From the NCBI GenBank assembly GCA_034769895.1, contig JAWRYS010001454.1, positions 186,001 to 250,000 of the forward strand: a stretch of DNA of 64,000 nucleotides. Reading direction: 5' to 3'. The position numbers were made by a program, and so were the translations under genes. The notes below the pieces were generated by a model. That model searched no databases, was not told the DNA's origin, and was given only the letters and a program-made list of their open reading frames with translations. Below, piece after piece: positions 49,532 to 61,398 of the stretch (the first letter of the stretch is position 1; every line of letters begins with the position of its first letter). The DNA comes from Magicicada septendecula. Taxonomy: Eukaryota > Arthropoda > Insecta > Hemiptera > Cicadidae.

Positions 49532-50440
49532 TGTAACGGTTTGTTACATTTCGTCTCCGCCCACATCTTATCTAAACATGTGCTTCACAGGGGTAGGCTT
49601 GGTGAATGTGTGTGGTGATCGGCGTGACGTCGATACGAAGTTGAATGTAGGACGCGCGTTATCTCACGTGGGTCTGTGGTGACATGCCTGGGGACTACTT
49701 ATCACCGGTTTCCTGTTGTAAGTAGTCAGTAGCGAGAGAGCGAGGCCTCCTGACTGTTGCCATCACGTCTGTGTAATTTGTTCTGCCTTACGAGGTAAGG
49801 AAGTACCGAATACATTTGCTTTATTAATTCAGAAATCATGAATCATTCAGTTTATTATGTAAAGCGGTAATTATTATGTAATAATCAATTAACGATTCTC
49901 ATGCAAATGTAATTATGAACAGTTTGAAGTCATTCCGCAGACAGTATGTAACAGGTTCATGTTTTGTCAATCAAGATATTAATTAGAGCAATTATGCATA
50001 TTTTATTAAAGATTAATCTTTAATTCATTAACTGATAACCTTTCGTTAAAAGTTTTCTGTACGATCTTTATTGTTATAGCAAAATGCATGACCTATCAGT
50101 CACGCTTGTTATACTAAAAAGTATATCCTATTATATCGCTGCACATCTCACGGGTGGTTAAACCGTTAGAATTAAATTAATCTCAATGTGCATGCTGCAG
50201 GTGTATGGATGAATAACACGTGAAAACTGCTTGTTCGAACTTCAGTCCAGAAAACGGTGCGTGTTCGGAAAACTGTGCTTTTGGCACCGTTCTGCATTTG
50301 CTCAAGTAGTCACGGACATTACCTTTTCACGACTTGTGGACATCTCTCGGCGTTTGCCTTTGTGCCGTGTTTTTGGCGAAAACCCGGCTGTTTTTCTAAT
50401 GGTCAACGATATGAAATGCTTCATCACCGAAATTGTTAAT
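49532..50440 (+). repeat. 3' LTR (right end not fixed)
   Basis: Begins TGTAACGGTTTGTTAC after the purine tract. Around 49725-49800 an AGTCAGTAGCGAGAG segment could be an initiator, and ACGAGGTAAGG (about 49790) looks like a splice donor. No CA end with a matching target duplication of the left flank (ACAC) was found, so length is unknown. Confidence 0.55.
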
Positions 50441-50446
50441 TAATTA

Positions 50447-50659
50447 GTGTAGCGGGCGTACCACGTTGGCAGTACGTTCGCAGTACTGATCCGCGCGCGC
50501 TCTGGGAGCGGGGCGGCGTGGTTGGCTTTGCGTAGCAAGTTGAGTTCAGTTCACTTTCGGCAGTTGGCGTCTACAGATTTCTACCCCCGGCAGCGTTGAG
50601 ATTCTTCATTTTTGTAAAATGCCTATTCTGATGGATAAATAAACGTTATGTGATCCCCG
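50447..50659 (+). promoter_or_regulatory. CpG-rich Inr+DPE promoter and possible first exon
   Basis: The densest CpG patch in the window (CCGCGCGCGCTCTGGGAGCG near 50491). TTCAGTT places an initiator A at 50548, and AGATTT lies exactly at +28 to +33 (50575-50580), matching the downstream promoter element RGWYVT in five of six positions. There is no TATA box. A splice donor CCG|GTAAGTG follows at 50660, which would make a 112 nt noncoding first exon with a short upstream ORF at about 50619. It begins with TGTAGC, so a second LTR is an alternative reading. Confidence 0.45.
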
Positions 50660-51198
50660 GTAAGTGTATTGAATGTATTTTACTTATTGTATCATGAAAG
50701 GAATTACATTTAACTTAAAATTAACGGGGATGTGAGTGGATATATGTTTAAAGTCACCACGTGGTGGACAGGTTAATCACCGATTATTCACGTGTTTGAA
50801 TGTTAACACAGGCTGAAATATGGTATTTTATAATTTATATGTCTATATATTATTCTAATTGTATCAAAAGGGGCGTAAGGAAATTATTTTGTAATTTTTG
50901 TTGGAACGGGCGTACTTTATGAACCGGTTCGAGTTTGTTAACTTATATTGAAATTGTAGTAAGATGGATAATTAGGTGACGAACAGTTTGTGAATAACAA
51001 TTTATTTTATACTAAATTCTATGCAGATGGTAGATTATGATGCATTGAGGTCTTGGGAGGGTGTTATGGTAGCTTCAAAGAAAACTTAAATTGAAAAAGG
51101 CTAAAACTGGTCATGATGTGCAGAGTGAGTTTATGCTGGGGGGAGGTGGTTATTGTGAATTATGGAACACTAGAGTAATTACCATTATGAATGTTTAG

Positions 51199-51354
51199 GG
51201 TTCCTGACTTGGACGAGAATCTGATTTACTCCATGGATGGCTGAACAACCGCCACCAATGCCATAAAAACATCTACTCTCCATCTTGGCCGCCGGGAGGA
51301 AGGAATGGACGCCACGCCACAATACCCACGAGATCGGTTCCGGACTATACGCAG
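51199..51354 (+). other. Candidate second exon
   Basis: A GC-richer patch between a weak acceptor (TGTTTAG, 51192-51198) and a good donor (CGCAG|GTGATA at 51355). The frame from ATG at 51305 reads MDATPQYPRDRFRTIR up to the donor and is open, but short upstream ATGs are out of frame. No downstream coding exon is recognised in the window. Support rests on composition and splice-site form only. Confidence 0.25.
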
Positions 51355-51708
51355 GTGATATTTATGCCTTAAAAATATTTTTGGCCTCTGCAGCTAATAC
51401 CATGTGACATTATTCTCGGAATAGCTCCAGTTAGATTTTCGATTGTGCTCACGTCCAGCAGGACATTAGGGTTACAATCTTTATCTGGTTTACTTTCTGA
51501 ATGCTTACACCACCAGAATAAGTGTAAACCCGGCCGGGGCCATGTGTCCGGCGATTTGTAACGTTATACCTCTTTTAAATTGTAAAAGTTGTGTGGAATC
51601 TGAATGTTAGTGATTCATGTGGGTGCTGTTCATTTATGCATGTGTGCTGGGGAACTTAACCGCCTGGTGGTTCCCCTTTTAAGTTGGGGATTTTATTGAT
51701 ATATATAT
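51355..51708. other. Noncoding DNA with a small hairpin
   Basis: GGGGAAC and GTTCCCC (about 51650-51677) can form a 7 bp stem just upstream of the giant LTR copy 1. Nothing else seen. Confidence 0.4.
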
Positions 51709-53301
51709 TGTAACGTCACAGAACGTTCCATAAAGGAAATTATTTGCATAGCAATTTATCATAAGAGGAAAGTGAGGTGAACAGTATCGAACCCAAGTAA
51801 TCCTAAAAATTTTGTAATATTGTCTAATAATTAATACCATTAACATGTAAAAACGACCAGACTATGACTAAGACTCAAACCCCATATATATTATTTAAGT
51901 GAAGAACAGTGTAAAACCAATAATATACTATAACAGAGACAAATAATATCAGAAACAACCGAAATAATGTCATTAATTATTAAGGAATGTAACTCTGAAT
52001 AGGGTATAAAAAATTATTTATTGTGAATTAATGGGCAAGATCCATTATTATACTATGTAATATAAATAAAATAAATGTATTAAATGATTTGAATACATTA
52101 TTAGAAAGGATCTAAGTTAAAATAAAAAAAATATATAAATGTTAAGACAAAAAATATATGTTTAGGAGCTGAGTCCAATCACTCAGATTTTATGTAAAAA
52201 TTAATTATTATTGAATTGAGATAAATACTATATGTAATTGTCAAGTAGACAAAGATGAACAAATTATCTTAAATAAAGAAAACTGTAAAGTGAATAAAAA
52301 TCAGTTAAAATAGCCAAAAACAGTATTAACTGAAAACATGTAGTAGACCTATAATATTGTAATATTTATGAATTTAGTGTTGACAAAATGCATCCAAATT
52401 GCATTATAAAGTTGAAATACAATATAATGTGACTATACTAATATATTTGACTAACTTAAACACTTTAATAGTCGAGTTAGGAAACTAATTACCTATACCA
52501 TATCTGGCTGAAGCCAAGGACCCATCACAAAAAACAGTCATATTTGACAAAATGATTGCAAAATATTAACAAAAATAAAAGAAAAGAGTAAAATCCTATA
52601 GTGTACTATGAAAACAAACATACTCAGTTGAAAACAAGCTCAATTATTAAAGAATTTGATTTATGAGAGTGAAATTTGTCACACCAAGAAAATGAATCAC
52701 TTATGCAAACCAATATGATGCTAAGTAATCCTACAGTGAAAATAATATGTATCAGGATAAACCAGGTATCACAAAAGATAGACAATATAATAAACTCTCA
52801 GTGTATGCTCGAAAAATCCCATATATAATAAGGAAAAAAGACTAATTATTGTAAAGAAACAGTGACAACAACTTAGGCCATAGGCATGGACCATGTAAAA
52901 CTGAACTTATTTATATATTATATGTGTTAAACTTTATTTATTTTGTTATAGAAAGATGATAATCTTATGTGTTAATGTTGTAGAAGGAACCAAACAACTT
53001 CACAACAATTTTATAATCAGAAAATTGAATTTTTATGTAAACATTCCAAGGTAAGAGTTGTATTTTATGTTATTTTATTAGAGTTAATTTATTCAAAACC
53101 AATCGTAATTAGTATCATTAGATTCAGTTGAAAGCAGAGAATCCAAATATAGTAATGGCATGCAGATTGTAAGTAGTTATGTAAAATTGTTTGACAAATA
53201 CCAGAATAATTTTTGTAATATCCTTAGTGTGAAGAATAAGAAATTTTTGTTCTAAAGCTTCTACGGAAGTCAAATTTGTTCCATGATGTTCCATTTGATT
53301 A

Positions 53302-53319
53302 TTCTCGAACGTTCTAGAA
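53302..53319 (+). promoter_or_regulatory. Heat-shock element, four alternating blocks
   Basis: TTCtcGAAcgTTCtaGAA matches the HSF binding consensus of inverted nGAAn units without error, 64 bp upstream of the TATA box at 53384. The spacing fits a heat-inducible promoter. In copy 2 the same place (about 59919-59938) is degraded to TTCtcAAAcaATCtaGAA. Confidence 0.6.
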
Positions 53320-53383
53320 GGAATTTTTACACGAATACACCGGAAGTTCATGTCAAAAACTTAAAACAATGAGCCTTACAGAG

Positions 53384-53390
53384 TATAAAA
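53384..53390 (+). promoter_or_regulatory. TATA box of giant LTR copy 1
   Basis: GAGTATAAAAGG, conserved in copy 2 (TAGTATAAAAGA, TATA at 59992). A start about 25-30 bp downstream would fall in the GACC-rich segment shared by both copies. Confidence 0.55.
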
Positions 53391-54413
53391 GGAAGACGAA
53401 ATTCGACCGAAAAACACTTTATGCTTTGAATCCAGAAGAGACACATCACCCACGAAACTGATCATCACACCCGAGGCGAAACCGAAGAACGAGAAGTCGA
53501 CGTGAGAACGCAGAAAGGCTTTTCCCGTACATTGACAAAAGACTGACTTAACCTCTACAAGAGTATACGCCAATGTGTTGCTGAAATAGAGCAGTAACAC
53601 GACACATTTAATAGAACGCACGCAGCCAGAATATCAGCGGCCCTGGAAAGGACCAAAATTTTAATAGAGAATCAATTCTGCTGTATTCGCTAAGACAAAC
53701 TGACTTTGATAAAAATCCCAATAACGTTACGTACACAAAGCCTGTTCCTCAACTGTGAGAAGAGATCAGCGCTGTGGCGGCTAATTGAGAAACCACGCGG
53801 ACAGCTGATTGCCGCCGGCACTATCACTGCGAAACTTGTATCCGAAAGTGCGGAGTTTTAAAAAACCGTATTTTGACTTTTAAATAATATCAGTGCACAA
53901 GGAACGTCAACACGAAGAGGCGAGATTGAAAACGTACCCGAGAGAAGTGTCCAGTGCGAGAAATAATTACCCATCGAACGTGAGTTGTTCAAAGTTAAAG
54001 TCATTTTTACCTGGTAACATTTGTCACACAGTTGTACTACACATGCCACACACCTTCAAATCACTTAATTTTTGTAAAGCATCTTACTGATCTGTCTTGA
54101 TAGTTCAAAGGAGTCAAGTCCTGAGTATAAAGGTTTTTCATACACTAAACTCATGCTTTTCAACTGAGTAAAACAAAATATTTGTTAGCCGATACTTGAT
54201 TTTAGAAAAAACTTGTCAATAATAATATTTTGTAACTCTGCAATTTTATTTTTTTACGAATGTTAGTCCTTCAGACGATTTTAAGATTCATTAAAACATA
54301 CGTTATTTTTTCAAACTCAAACTGTTTTGTTCACAATTTTTCATAGAATTAAACTAACTGCTAAGAAATCAAAATTTAATTTTAATAACAATTTCTTGGA
54401 ACAAAAGATTCCA

Positions 54414-54590
54414 AGTGGCGCCCACATACACATAGTAGATTAAGTTGTTTTGCAGGACGACACCATCGCAGAGGATCCAGTCATCAGTAAGTATCATAAA
54501 GTGCACGGAGTGTAACGCCCGACATTACACGACACGACACATGACACTCCATTTCTCTATATTATAATATATATATGCCTTTTCAATAAT
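54414..54590 (+). other. Primer-binding-like site and leader, copy 1
   Basis: TGGCGCCCA at 54416 is the form taken by many LTR-retrotransposon primer-binding sites (complement of a tRNA 3' CCA end). The following ~120 bp are conserved with copy 2, including GCAGAGGATCCAGTCA followed by CA|GTAAGTA, a splice-donor-like string as in leaders of elements that make a spliced RNA. Confidence 0.5.
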
Positions 54591-54649
54591 TTAAGAGTGG
54601 GTTGGGTTTTCTTTAATGGGCTTTAAGGGTTTTGTTGTGCTTTCACCTA

Positions 54650-54745
54650 AGGCCGTCACCTGTTGGTGCAGTGGTCTGCAGGTTCCTGACATGTTAATTG
54701 TTGTTGAATCTGGTTCGGGCGCATGTCCGTGGCTGGGGTCAAGTC
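54650..54745 (+). repeat. Possible tRNA-derived SINE head
   Basis: TGGTGCAGTGG (54664) resembles the tRNA/RNA polymerase III A box, and GGTTCGGGC (54712) resembles the start of a B box about 48 bp later. The cloverleaf is not intact. It sits in T-rich DNA with no clear tail. Low confidence. Confidence 0.3.
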
Positions 54746-57458
54746 AGTTCTCTGTGAATTCTTTATATATGTTTTATAAGGTTCAGTCCATAGATTTTAC
54801 AATTTTATAAAATTATTTTGGCTCTTTAATAATTCTTTAATAAGCAAAAATTCATTATTGTCTTTTTTTACTGCCATAGTCAGTGCATGATTTATTGAGT
54901 TTTTTTTATATAATTACACTATTAGTTTCTCACTACTTCAGTTTAAAAATGTAAAGCAATAAAATTCGCATCAGTTTCTATGTTCCGGTGGTTACGTTCC
55001 ACTTGGTTTTTCTTTCAATTTTGTTTTTGTATTTGGTAAAAGTATAAAGGAAAGTGAGAACTTATCATTTTCTAAAACCATACAGACATGTTAACCTTGT
55101 GATGGTAACTTACTCTTTGGGGAACAAACGCGAAATTCTTTTTATTATGCATTGTAACCTGAGTGTTGTTCTGGCTGTCTTGCCAATTTAAATTTGGCCA
55201 TTTCGAGTCCTTGTAATTTATTTCGTTTTGTTTTAACTCGGTTATACTCTTACGAGTTACTGGGTTTTGAATTTTTTTAATGAAAAGTGATTTGAGGCTT
55301 GCAGGGCACTTAAACTGATTACTGTAGCCTGGGGGTCATGATGACTAATACAGGGGTTCTCCATATTCCTGTTTGGGGTATGATGAAAATATACAGGCTG
55401 TCTGCCAGGTGAACATGTGTCTGTGATATGTGTATATATAATGTAATGTGTATTTATGTGCATTATGTATTCTTTATGTAAGTGTTATACGTGGCGGGGG
55501 GTATTTGCATAATTTATATGATGTTGAGCTTATGTGATATTTTACAGTATATATGTATATTTTAAAGATGTTTAAATATTGCAAAAAAAAGTTTACTACA
55601 TTACATTGTGATGCTATTTTGGGGAAGTGGATGTTACAAAAAAGTTTTGAAGAATGATACATTGCATGTTGTATATTCTGAACATTAATGGTATAATGTC
55701 AAATAGTGGATTTGAGAATATTAAAATGTAATTTTAAATTATACTAAATTTATATTAGATTAAAAAGAATTTCGCTTGAGGTCAATATATATACATTTTT
55801 ATAATGAATTTGGAAATAATAAAGACTGTTAAAATTGGGTAAAAGCGAGTTTTAATTGCAAGTCCCGTCTCACTGGACCCAGCGCATTTTTGCTTCTCTA
55901 TGCTTTCCGCCTAGTTTTAAATAACTAGTGGCCCCTCTTTCAAAAAAAAAAAAAAATAAAAATTAGAAATTTTCTTTTATAAACCATAAAAATTGTAAAG
56001 AGGGGTTACACCTTCATCGTAGGAAAGCCCGAGTATCGGAGGAATGTTAGGTGACCTCAAACCATTCATATATTTTGGGGGCCTAAATCGCAATACACGT
56101 TTCCTCACTCAACAACCTACCATAGTGATCGCAATTTTTCAAGAGTCGGAGAGTGAAATCTGGGAAAAATTATGTCATCCATAATTTTAAATAATAAAAC
56201 AGGTGTTAACAAACTATGTCCTGAAAATTGAGTCTGTTAAGACCTGCACTTGTAGTGTCGTGTGCGGGATGGTGACATACACCGTGACTTGAGAGTAGAA
56301 AATAAGTAATTGATGTATACTTAATGTGAATCGTACAATTAATCTCAATTTATAAAATTTAAAGTTAAAAAAAAATATAATTTTCCTAATAACAAGGTGC
56401 ACCTATTAAAGTAATTTATTCAATGCTCTTAAAAGAGACAGTAATGTGAATCTTTTATGATATATGTAATGTAAAGCTTGGACAGTACTTATTTTAGTTT
56501 GCGTCATATATATATATAATCATATTTTTATTTACTATTATTAATGTAACAAGACATTGTTTGAACATGATTTTAATTTACAATTAAATTTATGCATCTT
56601 GATTGGTCAAAACCAATCACCCCATTAGTGGGGGCTAAGCAAAGTCTACAGGACAGAACAATTGAAGTCAGTACTTACTCACATCTCATGCGTGGAGGTT
56701 GTAAGGTCAAAGTATGCCTATACAATACATTTGTGGCATCACCTTACTTCACGTTTTCATTTAATATATTTTTTTTTACATTCAATTAACTTCAGTTCGC
56801 CGACAACAGTGCGCGTGAACATTTCATGAGTAAAAATCGTACATGTCAATTCAGTGTTTTATAATACATCTAGTGGCCTCGTTAGTGAAGGATCTGCAGC
56901 AACATCCACAGCATCCCTTTGGGAAGGCCTTCCCTAACAATGTCCCTAACCCCTTTCTTCTCATCATCCAGCATCACGATCTCAGGCAACATACTGCTGT
57001 ACGTCAGTTCAGCATTTAAAAGAAACTCTACCGACACAAGGTATGTGTTATATTTTATTCAATTATATAATGTAATTGACAATTTATTAACTGTATCTTT
57101 TGCAATCTACATAAAATTCCAGTGTTCACATTAGAGGGACTGGAAATTGCCCCAGAAGTGTATCGCTGTGGGGTTAAGAACCTATTCATATTTATGACAA
57201 CAGTAAAACCTAAGAATGGCAGCATTTCTCTTACTTTACGGGTTATAAATAACTAAAGTGTAAAACACAAAACATTACACAACAAAGCTATTGTAGAAAA
57301 ATTGTAAAGTCAGGAGGCCTAGTTGCTGCTCTATTCATCGTGATAAATTTGTGTCGTTTAAATAAATTATTATTTATTATTACCACGTGTTACGTGTTTT
57401 ACATATGGCAGTCCACTTTGGGTTCCCAGTGTTGTGACCCTGACCAAAGGGGGAGTTA

Positions 57459-57459
57459 C

Positions 57460-57490
<31 letters not shown>
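57459..57490. repeat. (AC)n microsatellite
   Basis: Uninterrupted AC run of about 16 units following GGGGGAGTTACA. Confidence 0.97.
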
Positions 57491-57492
<2 letters not shown>

Positions 57493-58345
57493 GAACACAG
57501 AATGGCTGAGTAAGTGTACTTTAGTTGAATACGATTGTATGGATAGCGGATTGTAACTAAGAAATGTTTTGGGAAAACGGAGTTCTTTACTCTACGTATT
57601 ATCAATTTTATATGCACAATACACCGCTCCAACAAAATTTTATTCTGCTAGAAAAAAATATTTTATTTACATAACTACCACGACACGTGTTGCTGAAATT
57701 TATCATGTGTAATGAATGCAAAATACCTCACCATGTACTCATATTAGTAAATATGACATACGCAGCTAATTGTAGGACGAAAATTATGATGAATAAAACA
57801 CTAACCGTCGTTTGATGGAAACGAAGGGAAGAGAGACAGAGAGAGAGAAGAGAAAGAGTGAAAACAAAATGTATTAGGCTGCGCACGCTGGTCTATCTAG
57901 GAACTACATAATGAACACCAATCAACTGAGAACACAGTATACCGGAAAGCAAGTTTCTATTAACACTTTACATACTGTTGCACGAACTATAAGTTAATTA
58001 TAACTGTTTATAAAAGATAAAGATAAGAAATAAAATTATCGTATACATAATATTATTAATGCGAAGACAGAAACTACAGTGTGTTTAAAAATAGAACATG
58101 TGTAATCAGCAATGTGAGAACGCCTCGGACTGCAGATTATATAGATTTTTGTAACCTGATCAGTCGCAATCATATATAAATATTTCGCTCTCTAGCTGAG
58201 CCAGCAAAAGTACTGTAGACAGGAAGGTCTTAATTAAGTAAAAATACTTTACAAATTTTATGCTTAAATTTTATAGCAATGTGCAGTATTTATTCCACTA
58301 AATGTAAAATTTATACAATTTCCAAAGAACGTTTATTTTAAATGT

Positions 58346-61079
58346 TGTAACGTCACAGAACGTTCCATAAAGGAAACCATTTACATAGCAATTTATCATA
58401 AGAGGAAAGTGAGGTGAACAGTATCGAACCCAAGTAGTCCTAAAAAATTGTGTAATTTTGTCTAATAATTATTACTACTGACATGAAAAACGACCAGACT
58501 GTGACTAAGACACAAACCCCATATATATTATTAAAGTGAATAACAGTGAAAAAACCATATGAGAGAGACAAATAATATCAGAATCAACCAAAATTAAGTC
58601 ATTAATTATTAACTCTGAATAGAGTATTAAAAACTATTTTTTGTGAATGAATGGACATGATCCATTATTATATTATGTAATGTAAATAAAATAAATGTAT
58701 TAAATGACTTAAATACATTATTAGAAAGAATCTAAGTTAAAATGAAAATTATATATTTGTTATGACAAAAAATATTAATGTGTTGGATTTGAGACCAAAC
58801 ACCCAGATTTCATGTAAAAATTAATTATTATCAAATTGAAATAAAAACTATATGCAATTGTCAAGCAGACAAAAGTGAAGAATTTATTTTAAATAAAGAA
58901 AGCTGTCAAATGAATAAAAATCAGTCAAAATAGCCAAAAACAGTATTAACTAAAAACATGTGGTAGGCATATATTATTGTATGATTTATGGATTTAATGT
59001 TGCCAAAATGCAACCAAATTGCATTAGAAAGTTGAAATATAATATAAAGCGACTATACTAATATATTTGACTAACTTTAACATTGTAATAGTCGAGTTAG
59101 CAAAATATTTACCTATACCATGTATGGCTGGGGCCAATCAACCAGTAAAAAAATAGTCATATCTGGCTAAATATTTACAAAATGTTGACAAGAATAAAAT
59201 AGAATGGTACAATACTTCAGTATACCTTACCAACGAACAAACTCAGTTGAAAATAAGATCAATTATGAAAGAATTTAACTTATAAGAGTGAGATTTGTCA
59301 CACCATGAAAAAGGGCATCTCAAGACCAATCAATATGATGCTATGTCATCCTGTAATAAAAATAATATGTGTAAAGAGTAACCAGGTATCACAAAAGACA
59401 GACAATATTATAAACTCTGAGTGTACACTAGTGAAATACTACATATGTTAAAGAAAGAGACTAATTATTGTGTTATAACATTGACAAAAACCTAGGCCAT
59501 GGACAGGGGCCAGGTAAAATTGTAATTCTCTATGTATTATATATGTTAAAATTTGTTTGTTTTGTTATAGGAAGATAGTAATGTTATATGTTCAGATTGT
59601 GGAAGAAACATAATAGTTTCACAACAATTTTGTTCTAAAAAATTTAATTTTAATGACAACAACCCAAGGTGAGAGTTGTATATTGTGTTACTTATTAGAG
59701 TTAATTTATTCAGAAACCAATCATAATTAGTATCACTAGATTCAGTTGAAAACAGAGAATCTAAATGTAATAATGGCATACAAATTGTGAGTACTAATGT
59801 AAAACTGTTTGATAAATACCAGAGTAATTTTTGAAATATCCTTAGTGTGAAGAATAAGAAATTTGTTCTAAAAGCTTCGACGGAAGTTAAAATTGTTCCA
59901 TGATGTTCCATTTCGTTTATTCTCAAACAATCTAGAAGGAATTTTTACACAAATATACCGGAAGTTCACAATCTCAATCAGCCTGAATTAGTATAAAAGA
60001 GAGACCAAATTCGACCCAAAAACACTTGAAACTTGAACTCCAGAACAGATGCATCACCCACGACACTGATCAACGCAGCTAAGGCGAAACCGAGAGGCGA
60101 GAAATCGACAAGACCCGAAGAAAGGCTTTTCCCGTACATTGACAAACAGACTGACATAACCTCTACAAGAATCTACGCCAATGTGTTGCTGAAATAGAGC
60201 AGCAACACGGCAAATATTAATAGAAATCACGCAGCCAGAACGTCAACGGCCCAGGAGGGACCAAAACTTTAAATAGAGAACCAATTCTGCTGTGTTCGCA
60301 TAGACAGACTAACTTGACAATAACCCCCTTAACGTAAACAAACAAACACAAAGCCTTTCTCGATACTGCAAGGGTATCAGCGCTGTGACGGCCAATTTAG
60401 TAACCAACGCGGAGCAGCTGATTTATAGTGGCGGGGTTTGAACGAGAATCTACTGCCAAACGTTTTCACAAAAAGTGCGGAAATAGTAAATGATCGCAAT
60501 TTTGACTTAAAATAGATTCAGTGCACTCATGAAGAGGCGAGATTGAAAAACTACCCGAGAGGAGTGTCCTGTGCGAGATTAATTAACCATTGGAACGTGA
60601 GTTACCAAAATTAAAGTCATTTTTTTACCTGGTTACATTTATCACACAGTTGTACTGCACATGCCACACACACCTTCAAATCACTCAATTTTTATTGTAA
60701 GGCATCTTATTGATATGTCTTGGTAGTTCAAAGGAGTCACGTCCTGAGAGTAAAGATTTTTTCACGTATTAAACTCATGCTTTTCAACTGAGTAAAAATT
60801 TGAAAATACTAGCAGATACTTGATTGGATATATAAAATTGTCAATAATAATAATAATAATAATAACTTGTGAATTTTTTTTCTCTGTAGTAACTCTGCAA
60901 TTGTATAATTTTTTTTTATGAATGTTAGTCCTTCAGACGATTTGTTTGTTTTTGAAGAATCATTAAACTTACCTGATTGTTCCAAGCTAAACTGACGTTT
61001 ATATTTTTTCATAGAAGCAAGATTTAAAAATTTTAATTTCTTTAATAATCACATTTTATTCTTGGAACAAACGATTCCA
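58346..61079 (+). repeat. Giant LTR-like sequence, copy 2 (2.7 kb)
   Basis: Same ends as copy 1 (TGTAACGTCACAGAACG..TTCCA), with scattered substitutions and small indels. No purine tract precedes it, and it too is followed by the primer-binding-like site and leader. It therefore is not simply the 3' LTR of copy 1: both look like separate 5' ends. The minus ORF at 59546-59926 is shared noncoding sequence, not a gene. An (AAT)n run lies at 60842-60864. Confidence 0.65.
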
Positions 61080-61245
61080 AGTGGCGCCCACAAACAAAAC
61101 ATAGTATTAAGTTGTGTTACAGGACTACATCACAGCAGAGGATCCAGTCAACAGTAAGTAACAAAAAGTGCGCGGAGGTAACGCCAGACAACATACAACA
61201 TTTTTACATTACATTACACTATATATATCTTTTTCTATTTGTTAT
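61080..61245 (+). other. Primer-binding-like site and leader, copy 2
   Basis: TGGCGCCCA at 61082, followed by GCAGAGGATCCAGTCA and ACA|GTAAGTA as in copy 1. Homology fades near an ATATATAT run at about 61220. Confidence 0.5.
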
Positions 61246-61398
61246 AAATTGACGACTCCAACGTGAGGCTGTTAAAGAAGGAACACGACACTACACAATA
61301 CTCAATCTTTATCTAATTGTTATAATGTTAATAGTGTTTTGTTGGTTAACCTAGATGTAGTCAAGGTATTTTCAGTCTCGTTCAACATATTGTTAAAA
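61246..61398. other. Noncoding DNA
   Basis: Nothing recognised. Confidence 0.5.

Larger units (their letters stand above)
42249..50440 (+). mobile_element. Broken Ty3/gypsy-like LTR retrotransposon
   Basis: LTR starts at 42249 (TGTAACAGCTTGTTACATTT) and 49532 (TGTAACGGTTTGTTACATTT) share about 75-80 bp and then diverge. Between them are a gag start, protease end, reverse transcriptase, RNase H and integrase in normal order, ending at a stop at 49071, with a purine tract (GGGGTGGGAGTA) right before the 3' LTR. The right boundary is not fixed; it is set before the CpG-rich patch. The 42.3-45.86 kb interior is far longer than a normal leader and T-rich, so it is either a rearranged LTR/leader or an insertion. 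Frameshifts, stops and deletions show the copy is inactive. Confidence 0.8.
51709..54413 (+). repeat. Giant LTR-like sequence, copy 1 (2.7 kb)
   Basis: Starts TGTAACGTCACAGAACG and ends TTCCA (TG..CA form), with a close match at 58346-61079 over the whole length. A TATAAAA box at 53384 and a four-block heat-shock element at 53302-53319 suggest U3 of about 1.7 kb and R-U5 of about 1 kb. The end is followed by AG and TGGCGCCCA, a primer-binding-site-like string. No coding capacity. It is unusually long for an LTR but not unprecedented. An alternative is a non-LTR repeat unit of unknown type. Confidence 0.65.
54591..58345. other. Noncoding DNA between the giant LTR copies
   Basis: No gag, protease, RT or integrase signature in any frame I could read, so this is not a normal internal region. 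Contents: a possible tRNA-like SINE head (54650), a GC-richer patch at 55855-55935 followed by a 14-base A run, (AC)n at 57459 and a GA-rich patch at 57826-57860. ORFs at 55257 (-), 55474 (-), 56214 (-), 56592 (+) and 56919 (+) are unsupported. Confidence 0.45.

Noticed and set aside
59546..59926. 126-residue minus ORF, similar to 53124-53351
   Set aside because: The similarity comes from the two copies of the giant LTR; frames end at different places and carry no domain.
58346..61079. Copy 2 as the 3' LTR of an element whose 5' LTR is copy 1
   Set aside because: No purine tract before it, its own primer-binding-like site and leader after it, and no pol remains between.
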